NCBI GenBank assembly: GCA_050999155.1 | Contig: JBPCPM010000016.1 | Span: 1 to 64,000 of the forward strand | Length of the DNA: 64,000 nt | DNA from: JBPCPM01 sp050999155 | Lineage (GTDB): Bacteria > Actinomycetota > Thermoleophilia > Solirubrobacterales > 70-9 | Reading direction: 5' to 3' | Shown: piece by piece, positions 7,855-15,737 of the stretch | Layout: the number at the start of each line of letters is the position of its first letter | Position numbering within the stretch: position 1 is the stretch's first letter | Translations under genes and position numbers: made by a program | Notes under the pieces: model-generated | The model's input: the letters and a program-made list of their open reading frames with translations, nothing else | Database searches by the model: none | What the model was told of the DNA's origin: nothing

Positions 7855-8547
7855 GTGGCCGCCTGGTGGGAGAACGCCGTGATCTACCAGATCTACCCGC
7901 GGTCGTTCCAGGACTCCGACGGGGACGGGATCGGCGACCTGCCCGGGATCGTCGCGCGCCTCGACCACCTTCAGCGCCTCGGGGTCGACGCCTTGTGGCT
8001 GTCGCCGATCTACCCGTCGCCGATGGCCGACTTCGGCTACGACGTCACCGACCACACCGCCGTCGACCCGGTCTTCGGGACCCTCGCCGACCTCGACCGC
8101 CTGGTGGACGCGGCGCACGAGCGCGGCCTTCGGGTGCTGATGGACATCGTCGCCTCGCACACGTCGATCGAGCACCCCTGGTTCCGGGACCACCCCGACC
8201 GGTACATATGGGCCGACGAGCCACCCAACAACTGGCTGGCCACCTTCGGCGGCCCGGCGTGGACGCTCGACCCCGAAAGGGGCCGCTACTACCTGCACTC
8301 TTTCTACCCAGAGCAGCCCGATCTCGACTGGCGCAACCCCGTGGTCAGCGAGACCATGGGAGACGTGCTGCGGTTCTGGCGCCAGCGCGGCGTCGACGGC
8401 TTTCGCGTGGACGCGGCCCACAAGCTCGCGAAGGACCCGAGCCTGCGCGACGATCCGATCGCCGCCGGCCCGCCGGCCCTGCCGATGGACCACGGGACGG
8501 ACGCACTGGACCCGGTGACCAGCACTGCGACCACGGTCACGAGGTGA
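7855..8547 (+). pseudogene. GH13 alpha-glucosidase, C-terminally truncated
   Basis: From GTG at 7855 the protein begins VAAWWENAVIYQIYPRSF, the classic start of oligo-1,6-glucosidase/alpha-glucosidase. Conserved region I lies in the MDIVASHTS segment, and the region with the catalytic nucleophile is intact as DGFRVDAAH (~residues 181-189). Similarity ends near LRDDPIAAGPPALPMDHG. After ~20 unrelated codons the frame stops at residue 231, less than half the usual 500-550. The general-acid glutamate and the third catalytic aspartate lie in the missing half, so it cannot be active. No continuation is visible in other frames before the convergent cupin gene at 8609, which points to a deletion rather than a simple frameshift. 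Confidence 0.8.
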
Positions 8548-8608
8548 ACCTGCAGCGCGGCCAGCACCGGGTCGCGCAAACGGGGCCTCGGGGCTGCGAG
8601 CGCCGTGG

Positions 8609-9031
8609 TCACCCGAGCTCCGGCGGCAGCGCAGTCGGACCGTCCGGGTAGCCGAACGCGAGCTCAGCCTCGGTCATCTCGAGGGTGTTGGCCGGCTCCT
8701 GGGGTGCGCCGACCACCAGCCACAGCTGGTCGGCGGTGGTGTCGTTGAACGGCTGGCGGACCGTCTCGGCCTCGACGAGCACCGTGTCGAGCGGGCCCAG
8801 GGTCAGGAGGTCGTCCTCGACTCGAAGGCGCCCCGTGCCTTCCAAGAGCACGTACAGCTCGGCCGTCTCGCGATGACGGTGGCGGGTCGAGGCCTGGCCC
8901 GGCGCGATGCGCCATAGCCGGGCGCCGAGCGTCTCGGCCCCGAGCTGCTTGGCCAGGTCGGTGTTCAGGACCCCCATCTGGTTCGAAGGCCGCCAGTAAG
9001 CGTCGGCGGCCGGAAGCATGCGGTAGCCCAT
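8609..9031 (-). CDS. Single-domain cupin protein
   Basis: 140 residues with one cupin barrel. Motif 1 is HRHRETAELYVLLEGTGRLRVE (~70-92, metal-ligand histidines and a glutamate) and motif 2 lies around PLDTVLVEAETVRQPFND. The usual motif-2 histidine is replaced in this stretch, so metal binding may be incomplete. No signal peptide. The substrate is unknown; small cupins of this type are often auxiliary sugar or small-molecule binding proteins. It is convergent with the broken glucosidase and about 96 bp from the downstream end of the cyclase gene. Confidence 0.75.
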   Translation of the reverse strand: MGYRMLPAADAYWRPSNQMGVLNTDLAKQLGAETLGARLWRIAPGQASTRHRHRETAELYVLLEGTGRLRVEDDLLTLGPLDTVLVEAETVRQPFNDTTADQLWLVVGAPQEPANTLEMTEAELAFGYPDGPTALPPELG

Positions 9032-9127
9032 CGTCAGGCGCTCCGTCGTCGACGTCGGGCCACGCCGAGGCCCGCCAAGGCGAGTCTGGTCACGGTTTTC
9101 GCTCTCACAAGACTCGCCACGGCGCGA

Positions 9128-10705
9128 TCATAGGTCTCCCTGCTTCGGCGCGGCGAGCTTCGTCGCCTTGTCGCGGCCCCGGAGCGTGACGTCCTCGCCG
9201 AGCTCCCAGCGATCGGCCTCCTCGGCCTCGGCTCGGTCGAGGACCTTCGCGCTGGCCAGGACCCACCCGTCGACCTCCTTGGCGTGGTCGCTGAGCCGGG
9301 CCGCCTCGTTGACGGGATCGCCAATCACCGTGTACTCGAAGCGGCTCTCGGCTCCGATGTTGCCGGCGACGACCTTGCCGCAGGCCACCCCGATCCCCGC
9401 CTCGATCTCGGTCACCTCCGCGCGCAGGCGCTCGTCGATCGTGCGCGCGGCCTCGAGCGCCCGGCCTTCGGGATCGTCGAGCTCGATCGGGGCGCCGAAG
9501 ATCGCCAGGGCGGCGTCCCCCTCGAACTTGTTGATCCAGCCTCCGCATGACTCCACCCCGTCCACGACCTCGGCAAAGAACCGGTTGAGGACCTCGACCA
9601 CCTTCTGCGGCGGGCGCTCGGTCGCCATGGCTGTCGAGCCGACGATGTCGACGAACAGGACCGTGACGTGCCGGGTCTCCCCGCCCAGGGTGAGCTCCTG
9701 GTCCATCGCCCGCTCCGCGACCTCCTCTCCCACGTGGCGCCCGAACAGATCGCGGATCCGCTCGCGCTCGCGCAGGCCCGTGACCATCTCGTTGAACCCG
9801 GCCTGCAGGAGCCCGACTTCGGTGGTGTCCCACACCCGAACGTCCGTGTCGAGGTTGCCGCGGCTGACCTCGCCCAAACCCCGCCGGGTAGCCCGGATCG
9901 GGTGCGTCGTAGCGAACGAGGCGAGAAAGGCGACGTTGGCGCCGAAGATCAGTGCGATTCCCCCGAGCACCACCAAGGTCAGGGCGAGCTCCTGCTCGCT
10001 GATCTCAACCGGGGTGAGGGCCACGATCCCCACCGCCACGAGGCCCAGCAGCGGGATCCCCGTCCCGAGCGACCACGCCAGCACCCAGCGCGCCGTGACG
10101 CTGCGGACCTCATCGGCGGGGACCGTCCCGTACGAGAACATCCGCGCGGCGACCGGGCGCACCGACAGCTCCGTAAGCAAGTAGGCCGTGGCCGAGGTGG
10201 TCAGACCGCCGAGCATGGTCGTGAGCCCCACCCCGAGGCCGAGCAGCCCGTCGTAGAAGGAGTTCAGCGTGGCGAAGACCCCGACGGCGACGCCCCAGAG
10301 GACAAGCTGCACCACCATGATCCGGGTCGGCGCGCGAATCACCACCTGGCGCTGGGCGTCGGTGGGTGCGCCCTCGCTGCACAGCCAGCCGGCCACGCCG
10401 TTGTCCCCTCCTTCGAGCCGGTGGGCGCCCCACCAGAGCCCCACCACGAGCGCCACGAACAGGTAGGCCCCGGCGGCGGCGGCGTTGACGACCACCGGTT
10501 CGGTTCCCACCCCCGGCTTCGGCAGCACGAACGCCGCGAACGCCGTGACCACGACGGCTCCGACGATGTTCGCCAGGGCCACGGAGATCCTGACCATCCA
10601 CCGGGTCCGACCCATGATCGTCTCGCCCGACGCATCAGGGTCCCCGATCAGCCACGGGTGGTTGACGACCCCCTCGAAGACCCTGCGCGGTCGCGACTGC
10701 TCCAC
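9128..10705 (-). CDS. Membrane-bound class III adenylate/guanylate cyclase with HAMP
   Basis: 525 residues. About six N-terminal membrane segments (residues ~40-250), a HAMP-like linker (THPIRATRRGLGEVSRGNLD, ~265-310) and a C-terminal class III cyclase catalytic domain (~330-515). The domain keeps VTVLFVDIVGSTA with the first metal aspartate, the second in FEGDAALAIFGAP, and a transition-state region at GDPVNEAARL. It should make cAMP from ATP at the inner face of the membrane. The frame is open far upstream into the neighbouring gene, but GTG at 10705 is preceded 6 nt upstream by GATACT on the minus strand and avoids overlap with the cupredoxin gene. Confidence 0.88.
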   Translation of the reverse strand: MEQSRPRRVFEGVVNHPWLIGDPDASGETIMGRTRWMVRISVALANIVGAVVVTAFAAFVLPKPGVGTEPVVVNAAAAGAYLFVALVVGLWWGAHRLEGGDNGVAGWLCSEGAPTDAQRQVVIRAPTRIMVVQLVLWGVAVGVFATLNSFYDGLLGLGVGLTTMLGGLTTSATAYLLTELSVRPVAARMFSYGTVPADEVRSVTARWVLAWSLGTGIPLLGLVAVGIVALTPVEISEQELALTLVVLGGIALIFGANVAFLASFATTHPIRATRRGLGEVSRGNLDTDVRVWDTTEVGLLQAGFNEMVTGLRERERIRDLFGRHVGEEVAERAMDQELTLGGETRHVTVLFVDIVGSTAMATERPPQKVVEVLNRFFAEVVDGVESCGGWINKFEGDAALAIFGAPIELDDPEGRALEAARTIDERLRAEVTEIEAGIGVACGKVVAGNIGAESRFEYTVIGDPVNEAARLSDHAKEVDGWVLASAKVLDRAEAEEADRWELGEDVTLRGRDKATKLAAPKQGDL

Positions 10706-10711
10706 GGCCGC

Positions 10712-10717
10712 AGTATC
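10712..10717 (-). promoter_or_regulatory. -10 hexamer GATACT
   Basis: GATACT on the minus strand ends 6 nt upstream of the cyclase GTG. It suggests a leaderless transcript and decides the start. Confidence 0.5.
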
Positions 10718-10761
10718 TCGCGGCGCGGCGACGCTCGCCGCGCCCGGCCCGCGGTCGGTGC

Positions 10762-11214
10762 TCAGCGGACGGTGAGCGTCCCGACCATGCCGAGCTGGCG
10801 ATGGTTGGAGATCGTGCACACCAGCGAGTAGGTCCCGGGATCGAGGTCGACCTCGAGCGTGCCGGACTCGCCGTTGCCGAAGGTGTCGGTGGCGGCCAGC
10901 TCCTTGCTCTCCTCGCTGGGATCGGGGCCCTGCTCGACGGTCAGGTTGTGGGAGATGTCGCCGACGTTCGTGACATCGAGCGTCGATCCCTTCCCGACGC
11001 TCAGGTCGGGAGGGGCGATGCTGAAGTCCGCGAGCTCGACCTCGGCGTTCTCTCCTTCGGCGACGGTCGTCACGTCGCCCGCCCCGGCCGTGCCGGTCTG
11101 CTCGGTCGTCTCGGCGTTCTGGGCCGTATCGCCAGAGCCCTCGTCGTCGCCACACCCGGCGAGTGCGAGTGCGGCGATCACCAGCATCAACGTGAGAAGG
11201 GGTCCCTTGCGCAT
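10762..11214 (-). CDS. Cupredoxin-like lipoprotein
   Basis: 150 residues from ATG 11214. A lipoprotein signal peptide with lipobox LALAGC is followed by an acidic, Gly/Thr-rich linker and a C-terminal plastocyanin/azurin-like barrel. Type-1 copper ligands can be read in order: His in DISHNLTV, then Cys, His and Met in VCTISNHRQLGM. It is therefore probably a membrane-anchored blue copper electron carrier or copper-binding protein outside the cell. TAGATT lies 7 nt upstream of the ATG, which supports this start over one 12 codons upstream. It is separated by 56 bp from the downstream cyclase. Confidence 0.87.
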   Translation of the reverse strand: MRKGPLLTLMLVIAALALAGCGDDEGSGDTAQNAETTEQTGTAGAGDVTTVAEGENAEVELADFSIAPPDLSVGKGSTLDVTNVGDISHNLTVEQGPDPSEESKELAATDTFGNGESGTLEVDLDPGTYSLVCTISNHRQLGMVGTLTVR

Positions 11215-11221
11215 CGAGCCC

Positions 11222-11227
11222 AATCTA
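11222..11227 (-). promoter_or_regulatory. -10 hexamer TAGATT
   Basis: TAGATT on the minus strand, 7 nt upstream of the cupredoxin ATG; a predicted leaderless promoter. Confidence 0.5.
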
Positions 11228-11270
11228 CCGTCAAAGCCTGGCGCGGGCAAGAGCGATTCTTGGCCCCTCG

Positions 11271-11753
11271 CTAGGGGGTGGAAAGCGGGGGCCCCACGAT
11301 TCTCATGTCTGCGTCGGCACTCGCACGAGCGAAGGTCGCTCCGGGATCCCCGGACGCGTCGCCGGCAGCGAATACCTCGAAGAACTCCTCCATTCCGGCC
11401 GGAGTGAACAAGACCAAGATCCGGGAGGGCTCACGGCCGACGTTCTGGAAGCAGTGTTCAACCCCGCGGGGGACGTAGACGAACGCTCCCGCATCGGCTT
11501 CCCGCTCATCAGACCCGAGCTGGAATCGGAGCCGGCCCTCAAGCAGATACCACGCCTCGTCGGAACGTTCATGGACATGCAAGGGAGGGCCCTCGCCCGG
11601 CGCGACGATGTTCTCGAACGCGGTCAGTTGGCCGGCGGTCCGCTCAGCCTGCGCCTTGAACGTCAACGGGCCGCCGACTGGCCCCTCGATCCGGCGACCC
11701 TGTCCGGGGCCCACCACGAAAGGGCGTGGGTTTGGAGTGCCCGTGGCGGCCAC
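11271..11753 (-). CDS. Cupin-domain protein (quercetinase-like)
   Basis: 160 residues with one bicupin-type half-barrel. Motif 1 reads PPLHVHERSDEAWYLLEGRLRF (~57-78), with two His and a Glu as likely metal ligands. Motif 2 reads GAFVYVPRGVEHCFQNVG (~88-105) with the fourth His. Unlike the cupin at 8.6 kb, the metal set looks complete. Such proteins are annotated as cupin or quercetin-dioxygenase-like; the substrate is unknown. Start is GTG at 11753. It lies 34 bp from the end of the acetoacetate-CoA ligase gene, in the same direction, so may be cotranscribed with it. Confidence 0.8.
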   Translation of the reverse strand: MAATGTPNPRPFVVGPGQGRRIEGPVGGPLTFKAQAERTAGQLTAFENIVAPGEGPPLHVHERSDEAWYLLEGRLRFQLGSDEREADAGAFVYVPRGVEHCFQNVGREPSRILVLFTPAGMEEFFEVFAAGDASGDPGATFARASADADMRIVGPPLSTP

Positions 11754-11786
11754 GACGCCGATCGTCTCACCTCCTCGGAGCCGCGT

Positions 11787-13739
11787 CTAGGTCCGGGAGC
11801 GCGCGAACTCGACCATCCGGTCGTAGGCCTCCGGGTTCTTCAACGACTCCCGGCTCGCGGCGCGCTCGGGGTCGTGGCCCATGAGGACGCGCTTGATCGG
11901 CACCTCGAGCACCTTGCCGCTCAGCGTCCGTGGGACCTCGTCGACCGCGAATACCTCGTCGGGCACGTGCCGCGGGGAGCAGTCCGAGCGGATCCGGGAG
12001 GCCAGCGCGCGCCGCAGGTCGTCGTCGAGCTCGGCGCCGTCGCGCAGGACGACGAACAGGGGCATCCAGTTCTCGGCGTATTCGCGGGGGACGTCGACGA
12101 CGAGCGCGTCGACGATCTCGTCGAGCGCCAGCACGGCGCGGTAGATCTCGCTCGTGCCCATGCGGATCCCGCCGCGGTTGATCGTCGAGTCCGAGCGTCC
12201 GTAGATGATCGCGGTGCCGCGCTCGGTGATCTCGATCCAGTCCCCGTGGCGCCACACGCCCTCGTAGGTGGCGTAGTAGGCGTCGCGCAGCCGCTCACCG
12301 TCGCCGTCGCCCCAGAAGAACACGGGCATCGAGGGCATCGGCTGCGTGATCACCAGCTCACCCACCTCCCCGGTGAGCTCCCGGCCCTCCTCGTCCCACG
12401 CCTGGACGTTGGCGCCCAGCGAGCGGGCCTGCAGCTCGCCGCGGTGCACGGGCAGGGTGGGGACGCCACCGACGAACGCCGTGCAGACGTCGGTGCCGCC
12501 GGATGTCGAGAACAGCCAGGTGTCACGGCCGACGTGGTCGTAGACCCACTCGAACCCCTCGGGGGAAAGGGGTGACCCCGTCGAGCCGACGGCTTGCAGC
12601 GCCGAGAGGTCGCGGCCCGCTGTCGGATCGGACTCGGCCTTCATACACGCAGAGATGTAGGCGGCGCTGGTGCCGAACGTCGTCGTGCCGGTCCGCTCGG
12701 CCAGGTCCCACAGGACCCCCATGTCGGGATGGCCTGGGTTGCCGTCGTAGAGGACGATCGAGGCCGGGGTGAGCAGCACCCCGACGAGGAAGTTCCACAT
12801 CATCCATCCGGTCGTGGTGAACCAGAAGACGCGGTCGCCCTGCTGCGCGTCGAGGTGCAGGTGCATCTTCTTGAGGTGCTCGAGCAGGATGCCGCCCTGG
12901 CCGTGGACGATCGGCTTCGGAAGGCCGGTCGTGCCCGAGGAGTACAGGACCCACAGGGGGTGATCGAAGGGCACCTGGGCGAACGGCGCCGGCTCCCGAT
13001 CGGCCACCAGCTCCGACCACGGCATGGCGCCGTCGACGGGACCGGCGTCCAGGTAGTCGAGCACCACGAGGTGCTCGACGGTCGGCAGCGCGGCCCGGAT
13101 ACCCGCCACCGTCTCGCGGCGGTCGAAGTCCTTGCCGCCGTAGCGGTAACCGTCGACGGCCAGCAGGACCTTGGGCTCGATCTGCGCGAACCGGTCGACG
13201 ACGCTGCGCTCACCGAAGTCCGGAGAGCACGACGACCAGATCGCGCCGAGGCTCGCGCAGGCCAACAGGCCCGCGATCGCCTCGGGGATATTGGGCAGAT
13301 AGGCAACGACGCGATCCCCCTCGGCCACCCCCAGCCGCCGCAAGCCGGTGGCCATGCTCTCGCTCTGCTCGCGCAGCTCCCCCCAGGTCCAGGAATCGAG
13401 CTCGCGTAGCTCGGAGGCGTGCTGGAGGGCCAGGGCCTCGTCGGGCGGCCCGCCGAGCACGTGCTCGGCGTAGCTCAGCCGGGCGCCGGGAAACCACTCG
13501 GCGCCGGGCATGGAGGCCGAGCCGAGGACCTTGGTGTAGGGCTCGGAGGCACGCACACCAAAGCGCTCCCAGACCGACGCCCAGAAGCCCTCCAGCTCGT
13601 CGACGGACCATCGCCACAGGTCGTCGTAGGAGCGGGCGACGTCCACCCCGTACCGTTCTGCCACCCACCGGGCGTAGGCGGTGATCGACGCCCGTTCGAC
13701 CCGCTCGGCGGAGGGGGCCCACAGCTCTTCGGCGCTCAT
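11787..13739 (-). CDS. Acetoacetate-CoA ligase
   Basis: 650 residues, the normal length for acetoacetyl-CoA synthetases (ANL superfamily). The enzyme activates acetoacetate with ATP and CoA in the cytoplasm, feeding ketone bodies or PHB breakdown products into central metabolism. The N-terminal cap (WRWSVDELEGFWASVWERFG) is characteristic of the family. Others are the P-loop-like YSSGTTGLPKPIVHG, the A5 region TSGGTDVCTAFVGG, the hinge region NRGGIRMGTSEIYRAVL, and the catalytic lysine region LSGKVLEVPIKRVL near the C-terminus. The frame is open far upstream, but ATG at 13739 is right by homology and has TAGCGT 8 nt upstream. It is divergent from metF across a perfect inverted repeat. Confidence 0.9.
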   Translation of the reverse strand: MSAEELWAPSAERVERASITAYARWVAERYGVDVARSYDDLWRWSVDELEGFWASVWERFGVRASEPYTKVLGSASMPGAEWFPGARLSYAEHVLGGPPDEALALQHASELRELDSWTWGELREQSESMATGLRRLGVAEGDRVVAYLPNIPEAIAGLLACASLGAIWSSCSPDFGERSVVDRFAQIEPKVLLAVDGYRYGGKDFDRRETVAGIRAALPTVEHLVVLDYLDAGPVDGAMPWSELVADREPAPFAQVPFDHPLWVLYSSGTTGLPKPIVHGQGGILLEHLKKMHLHLDAQQGDRVFWFTTTGWMMWNFLVGVLLTPASIVLYDGNPGHPDMGVLWDLAERTGTTTFGTSAAYISACMKAESDPTAGRDLSALQAVGSTGSPLSPEGFEWVYDHVGRDTWLFSTSGGTDVCTAFVGGVPTLPVHRGELQARSLGANVQAWDEEGRELTGEVGELVITQPMPSMPVFFWGDGDGERLRDAYYATYEGVWRHGDWIEITERGTAIIYGRSDSTINRGGIRMGTSEIYRAVLALDEIVDALVVDVPREYAENWMPLFVVLRDGAELDDDLRRALASRIRSDCSPRHVPDEVFAVDEVPRTLSGKVLEVPIKRVLMGHDPERAASRESLKNPEAYDRMVEFARSRT

Positions 13740-13747
13740 CGCCCGCC

Positions 13748-13753
13748 ACGCTA
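13748..13753 (-). promoter_or_regulatory. -10 hexamer TAGCGT
   Basis: TAGCGT on the minus strand, 8 nt upstream of the acetoacetate-CoA ligase ATG. The inverted repeat at 13761-13790 would cover its -35 region. Confidence 0.4.
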
Positions 13754-13760
13754 CCTCACG

Positions 13761-13790
13761 GGTGCACAGGGTCGGCCAACCCTGTGCACC
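13761..13790. repeat. Perfect 12-bp inverted repeat in divergent promoter region
   Basis: Arms GGTGCACAGGGT and ACCCTGTGCACC with a 6-nt spacer, between the divergent acetoacetate-CoA ligase and metF genes. There is no T tract and it lies upstream of both genes, so an operator for a dimeric regulator (or a cruciform) is more likely than a terminator. Confidence 0.65.
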
Positions 13791-13889
13791 GAGGGACCTC
13801 GGCGACCTCCCTGTACCCTTGCGTCTGCGGCGGCCTGCGCCCTCCTCCCTCCTTCCTGCCCGTCGCAGCGGCCTCGAGGCGGCCCAGAG

Positions 13890-14792
13890 ATGCGCATCGA
13901 CCGAATCCTCGCTACGACGAACCCCTGCTTCTCGGTGGAGTTCTTCCCGCCGAAGACCGACAAGGGCGTCGACCAGCTCTATGCCACCGTCGACGAGCTC
14001 AAGCGGCTCGACCCCGCCTTCGTGTCGGTCACCTACGGCGCCGGCGGCTCGACCCGCGATCGCACCATCGGCATCGTGCGCACCCTGATCGACGACCACG
14101 GGCTCACCGGCATGGCCCACCTCACCTGCGTGGGCGCGACGGTCGACGAGCTCTCGGAGGTCATCGACCACATGGCCAACGTCGGCATCGAGAACGTCCT
14201 GGCCCTCCGCGGCGACGCGCCGGAGGGCGCCGAGAGCTGGGAGGCCACCGACGGGGGCCTGACCAACGCGGCCGACCTGGCTGCGCTCGTCGCGTCCAAG
14301 CTCGACTGCGCCATCGGCGGCGCTTGCTTCCCCGAGACCCATCCCGAAGCCGTCGACGAGGCCACCGACCTCGACTACCTCAAGCGCAAGGTCGACTCGG
14401 GCGCCCAGTTCCTGATCACGCAGCTGTTCTTCGAGTCCGAGCTGTACTTCGACTTCGTCGAGCGCGCGCGCGACCGCGGCATCGACGTGCCGATCATCCC
14501 GGGCGTGATGCCGATCCGCAGCTACGAGCAGATCGTGCGCTTCTCGGGGTTCTGCGGTTCGAGCATCCCCGCGAGCCTCGCCGAGCAGATGGAGGCCCTC
14601 GAAGGCGACCAGCGCGCCGAGCTCGACCTCGGCATCGCCTGGGCGGCCAACCAGTGCACGGAGCTGCTCGCCGGCGGGGCGCCCGGAATCCACTTCTACG
14701 CGCTCAACCGGCCCGAGGCCACCCGCGCCGTGCTCGGAGCCCTGCGGGCCAGCCGACCGTGGGAACGGGCCGCGCCAGCCGTCTCCGCCTAA
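13890..14792 (+). CDS. metF: Methylenetetrahydrofolate reductase [NAD(P)H]
   Basis: 300 residues. Reduces 5,10-methylene-THF to 5-methyl-THF with FAD, supplying the methyl group for methionine synthesis. The TIM-barrel begins FSVEFFPPKTDKG (catalytic Glu in the FEFFPP-type motif). It continues VSVTYGAGGSTR, HLTCVG, VLALRGDAP (FAD site), the GGACFPETHPEA segment, and FLITQLFFE, all in family order. The length matches bacterial MetF. The ATG at 13890 is chosen because the protein starts one short helix before the barrel; the RBS is weak. A TACCCT at 13813-13818 could be the -10, giving a ~65-nt leader. The downstream hydrolase has its own promoter-like hexamer. Confidence 0.93.
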   Translation: MRIDRILATTNPCFSVEFFPPKTDKGVDQLYATVDELKRLDPAFVSVTYGAGGSTRDRTIGIVRTLIDDHGLTGMAHLTCVGATVDELSEVIDHMANVGIENVLALRGDAPEGAESWEATDGGLTNAADLAALVASKLDCAIGGACFPETHPEAVDEATDLDYLKRKVDSGAQFLITQLFFESELYFDFVERARDRGIDVPIIPGVMPIRSYEQIVRFSGFCGSSIPASLAEQMEALEGDQRAELDLGIAWAANQCTELLAGGAPGIHFYALNRPEATRAVLGALRASRPWERAAPAVSA

Positions 14793-14829
14793 AGCGGCAG
14801 GCCCGTTCGGCCCGCCTCCAGAGGGGGGA

Positions 14830-14835
14830 TAGACT
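14830..14835 (+). promoter_or_regulatory. -10 hexamer TAGACT
   Basis: TAGACT ends 7 nt upstream of the hydrolase ATG, predicting a leaderless mRNA. Confidence 0.5.
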
Positions 14836-14842
14836 CGGCGCG

Positions 14843-15700
14843 ATGCCGTCTTTCGACTACGAGGGATTCCGGATCTCCTACGAGGTCCACGGCAGCGGCG
14901 ACCGGCCGCTCGTCATGACCCACGGGTTGCTGATGAACCGGACGATGTTCGCCAACCTCGCTCCGGAGATGGCCAGCCGGGGCAACAAGGTGATCATGGT
15001 CGACCTGCTGGGCCACGGCGAGTCCGACCAACCGCACGAGCACTGGCACTACTCGATGACCCAGTTCGGGCTGCAGGTCATCGCCCTGCTCGACCACCTG
15101 GAGATCGACAAGGCGGTCATCGGCGGCACCTCCCTCGGCGCCAACATCACGCTGGAGGTCGCCGACCTCGCTCCCGAGCGAGTCCGCGGGATGCTTGTCG
15201 AGATGCCGGTGCTCGACAACGCCCTGCTCGCCGCGGGCGCGGTGTTCACGCCCCTGGCCATCGCCATCCACTACGGCAAACCCGGCATGCGGCTGCTGGC
15301 CCAGCTCACCCGCCGTATCCCGCGCTCGGTGTTCATGGCCGACATCGCCCTGGACTGGCTGCGCCGCGACCCCGAGCCGTCGGAGGCCGTACTGCTCGGC
15401 CTGCTCAACGGTCGCACCGCGCCCCACCGGTCGCGGCGCCAGCTCATCGACCGGCCCGCCCTGGTCATCGGCCATCCGGCCGATCCGCTGCACCCGTTCT
15501 CCGACGCCGACATGCTCGTCGACGAGCTGCGCAACGCCCGTCTGCTCGACGCCAACTCGGCGCTGGAGTGGCGGATCAACCCGCGACGGCTCAACGACGA
15601 GTTCGGCCGGTTCCTCGACGACGTGTGGTCGGGGGAGCTGGACGGCGACGAGACAGCGGATACCGACACGCAGCGCCGCCACACCGCCCGCTCGGCCTGA
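14843..15700 (+). CDS. Alpha/beta-hydrolase
   Basis: 285 residues with an alpha/beta-hydrolase fold. The oxyanion strand is VMTHGLLMNRTMF (~28-40) and the lid precedes VDLLGHGESDQP. The nucleophile elbow is GGTSLGANI (Ser of GXSXG, ~93). A candidate acid/base pair lies in the C-terminal third around VIGHPADPLHPFSDA (Asp and His). All catalytic elements are therefore present. The substrate is unknown (esterase, lactonase, epoxide hydrolase and haloperoxidase-like subfamilies share these motifs). No signal peptide. It is followed after 37 bp by the DUF3105 gene, which has its own -10-like element. Confidence 0.85.
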   Translation: MPSFDYEGFRISYEVHGSGDRPLVMTHGLLMNRTMFANLAPEMASRGNKVIMVDLLGHGESDQPHEHWHYSMTQFGLQVIALLDHLEIDKAVIGGTSLGANITLEVADLAPERVRGMLVEMPVLDNALLAAGAVFTPLAIAIHYGKPGMRLLAQLTRRIPRSVFMADIALDWLRRDPEPSEAVLLGLLNGRTAPHRSRRQLIDRPALVIGHPADPLHPFSDADMLVDELRNARLLDANSALEWRINPRRLNDEFGRFLDDVWSGELDGDETADTDTQRRHTARSA

Positions 15701-15725
15701 ATCCCGGCCCCGCCACCGCGTTCTT

Positions 15726-15731
15726 CATACT
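15726..15731 (+). promoter_or_regulatory. -10 hexamer CATACT
   Basis: CATACT ends 6 nt upstream of the DUF3105 ATG; a predicted leaderless start. Confidence 0.45.
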
Positions 15732-15737
15732 TCTGCC

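Noticed and set aside
5757..8608. Integrated element at tRNA-Ala(CGC)
   Set aside because: No integrase, no transposase and no direct repeat of the tRNA end at the far side; only the broken genes are supported.
9128..11155. 675-codon frame extending the cyclase upstream
   Set aside because: The added part is the shadow of the cupredoxin gene; GTG 10705 has a -10 hexamer and a normal length.
11787..14693. 968-codon frame giving an N-terminal extension of acetoacetate-CoA ligase
   Set aside because: The extra 318 codons are antisense to metF and lack homologous character; the ligase starts at 13739.
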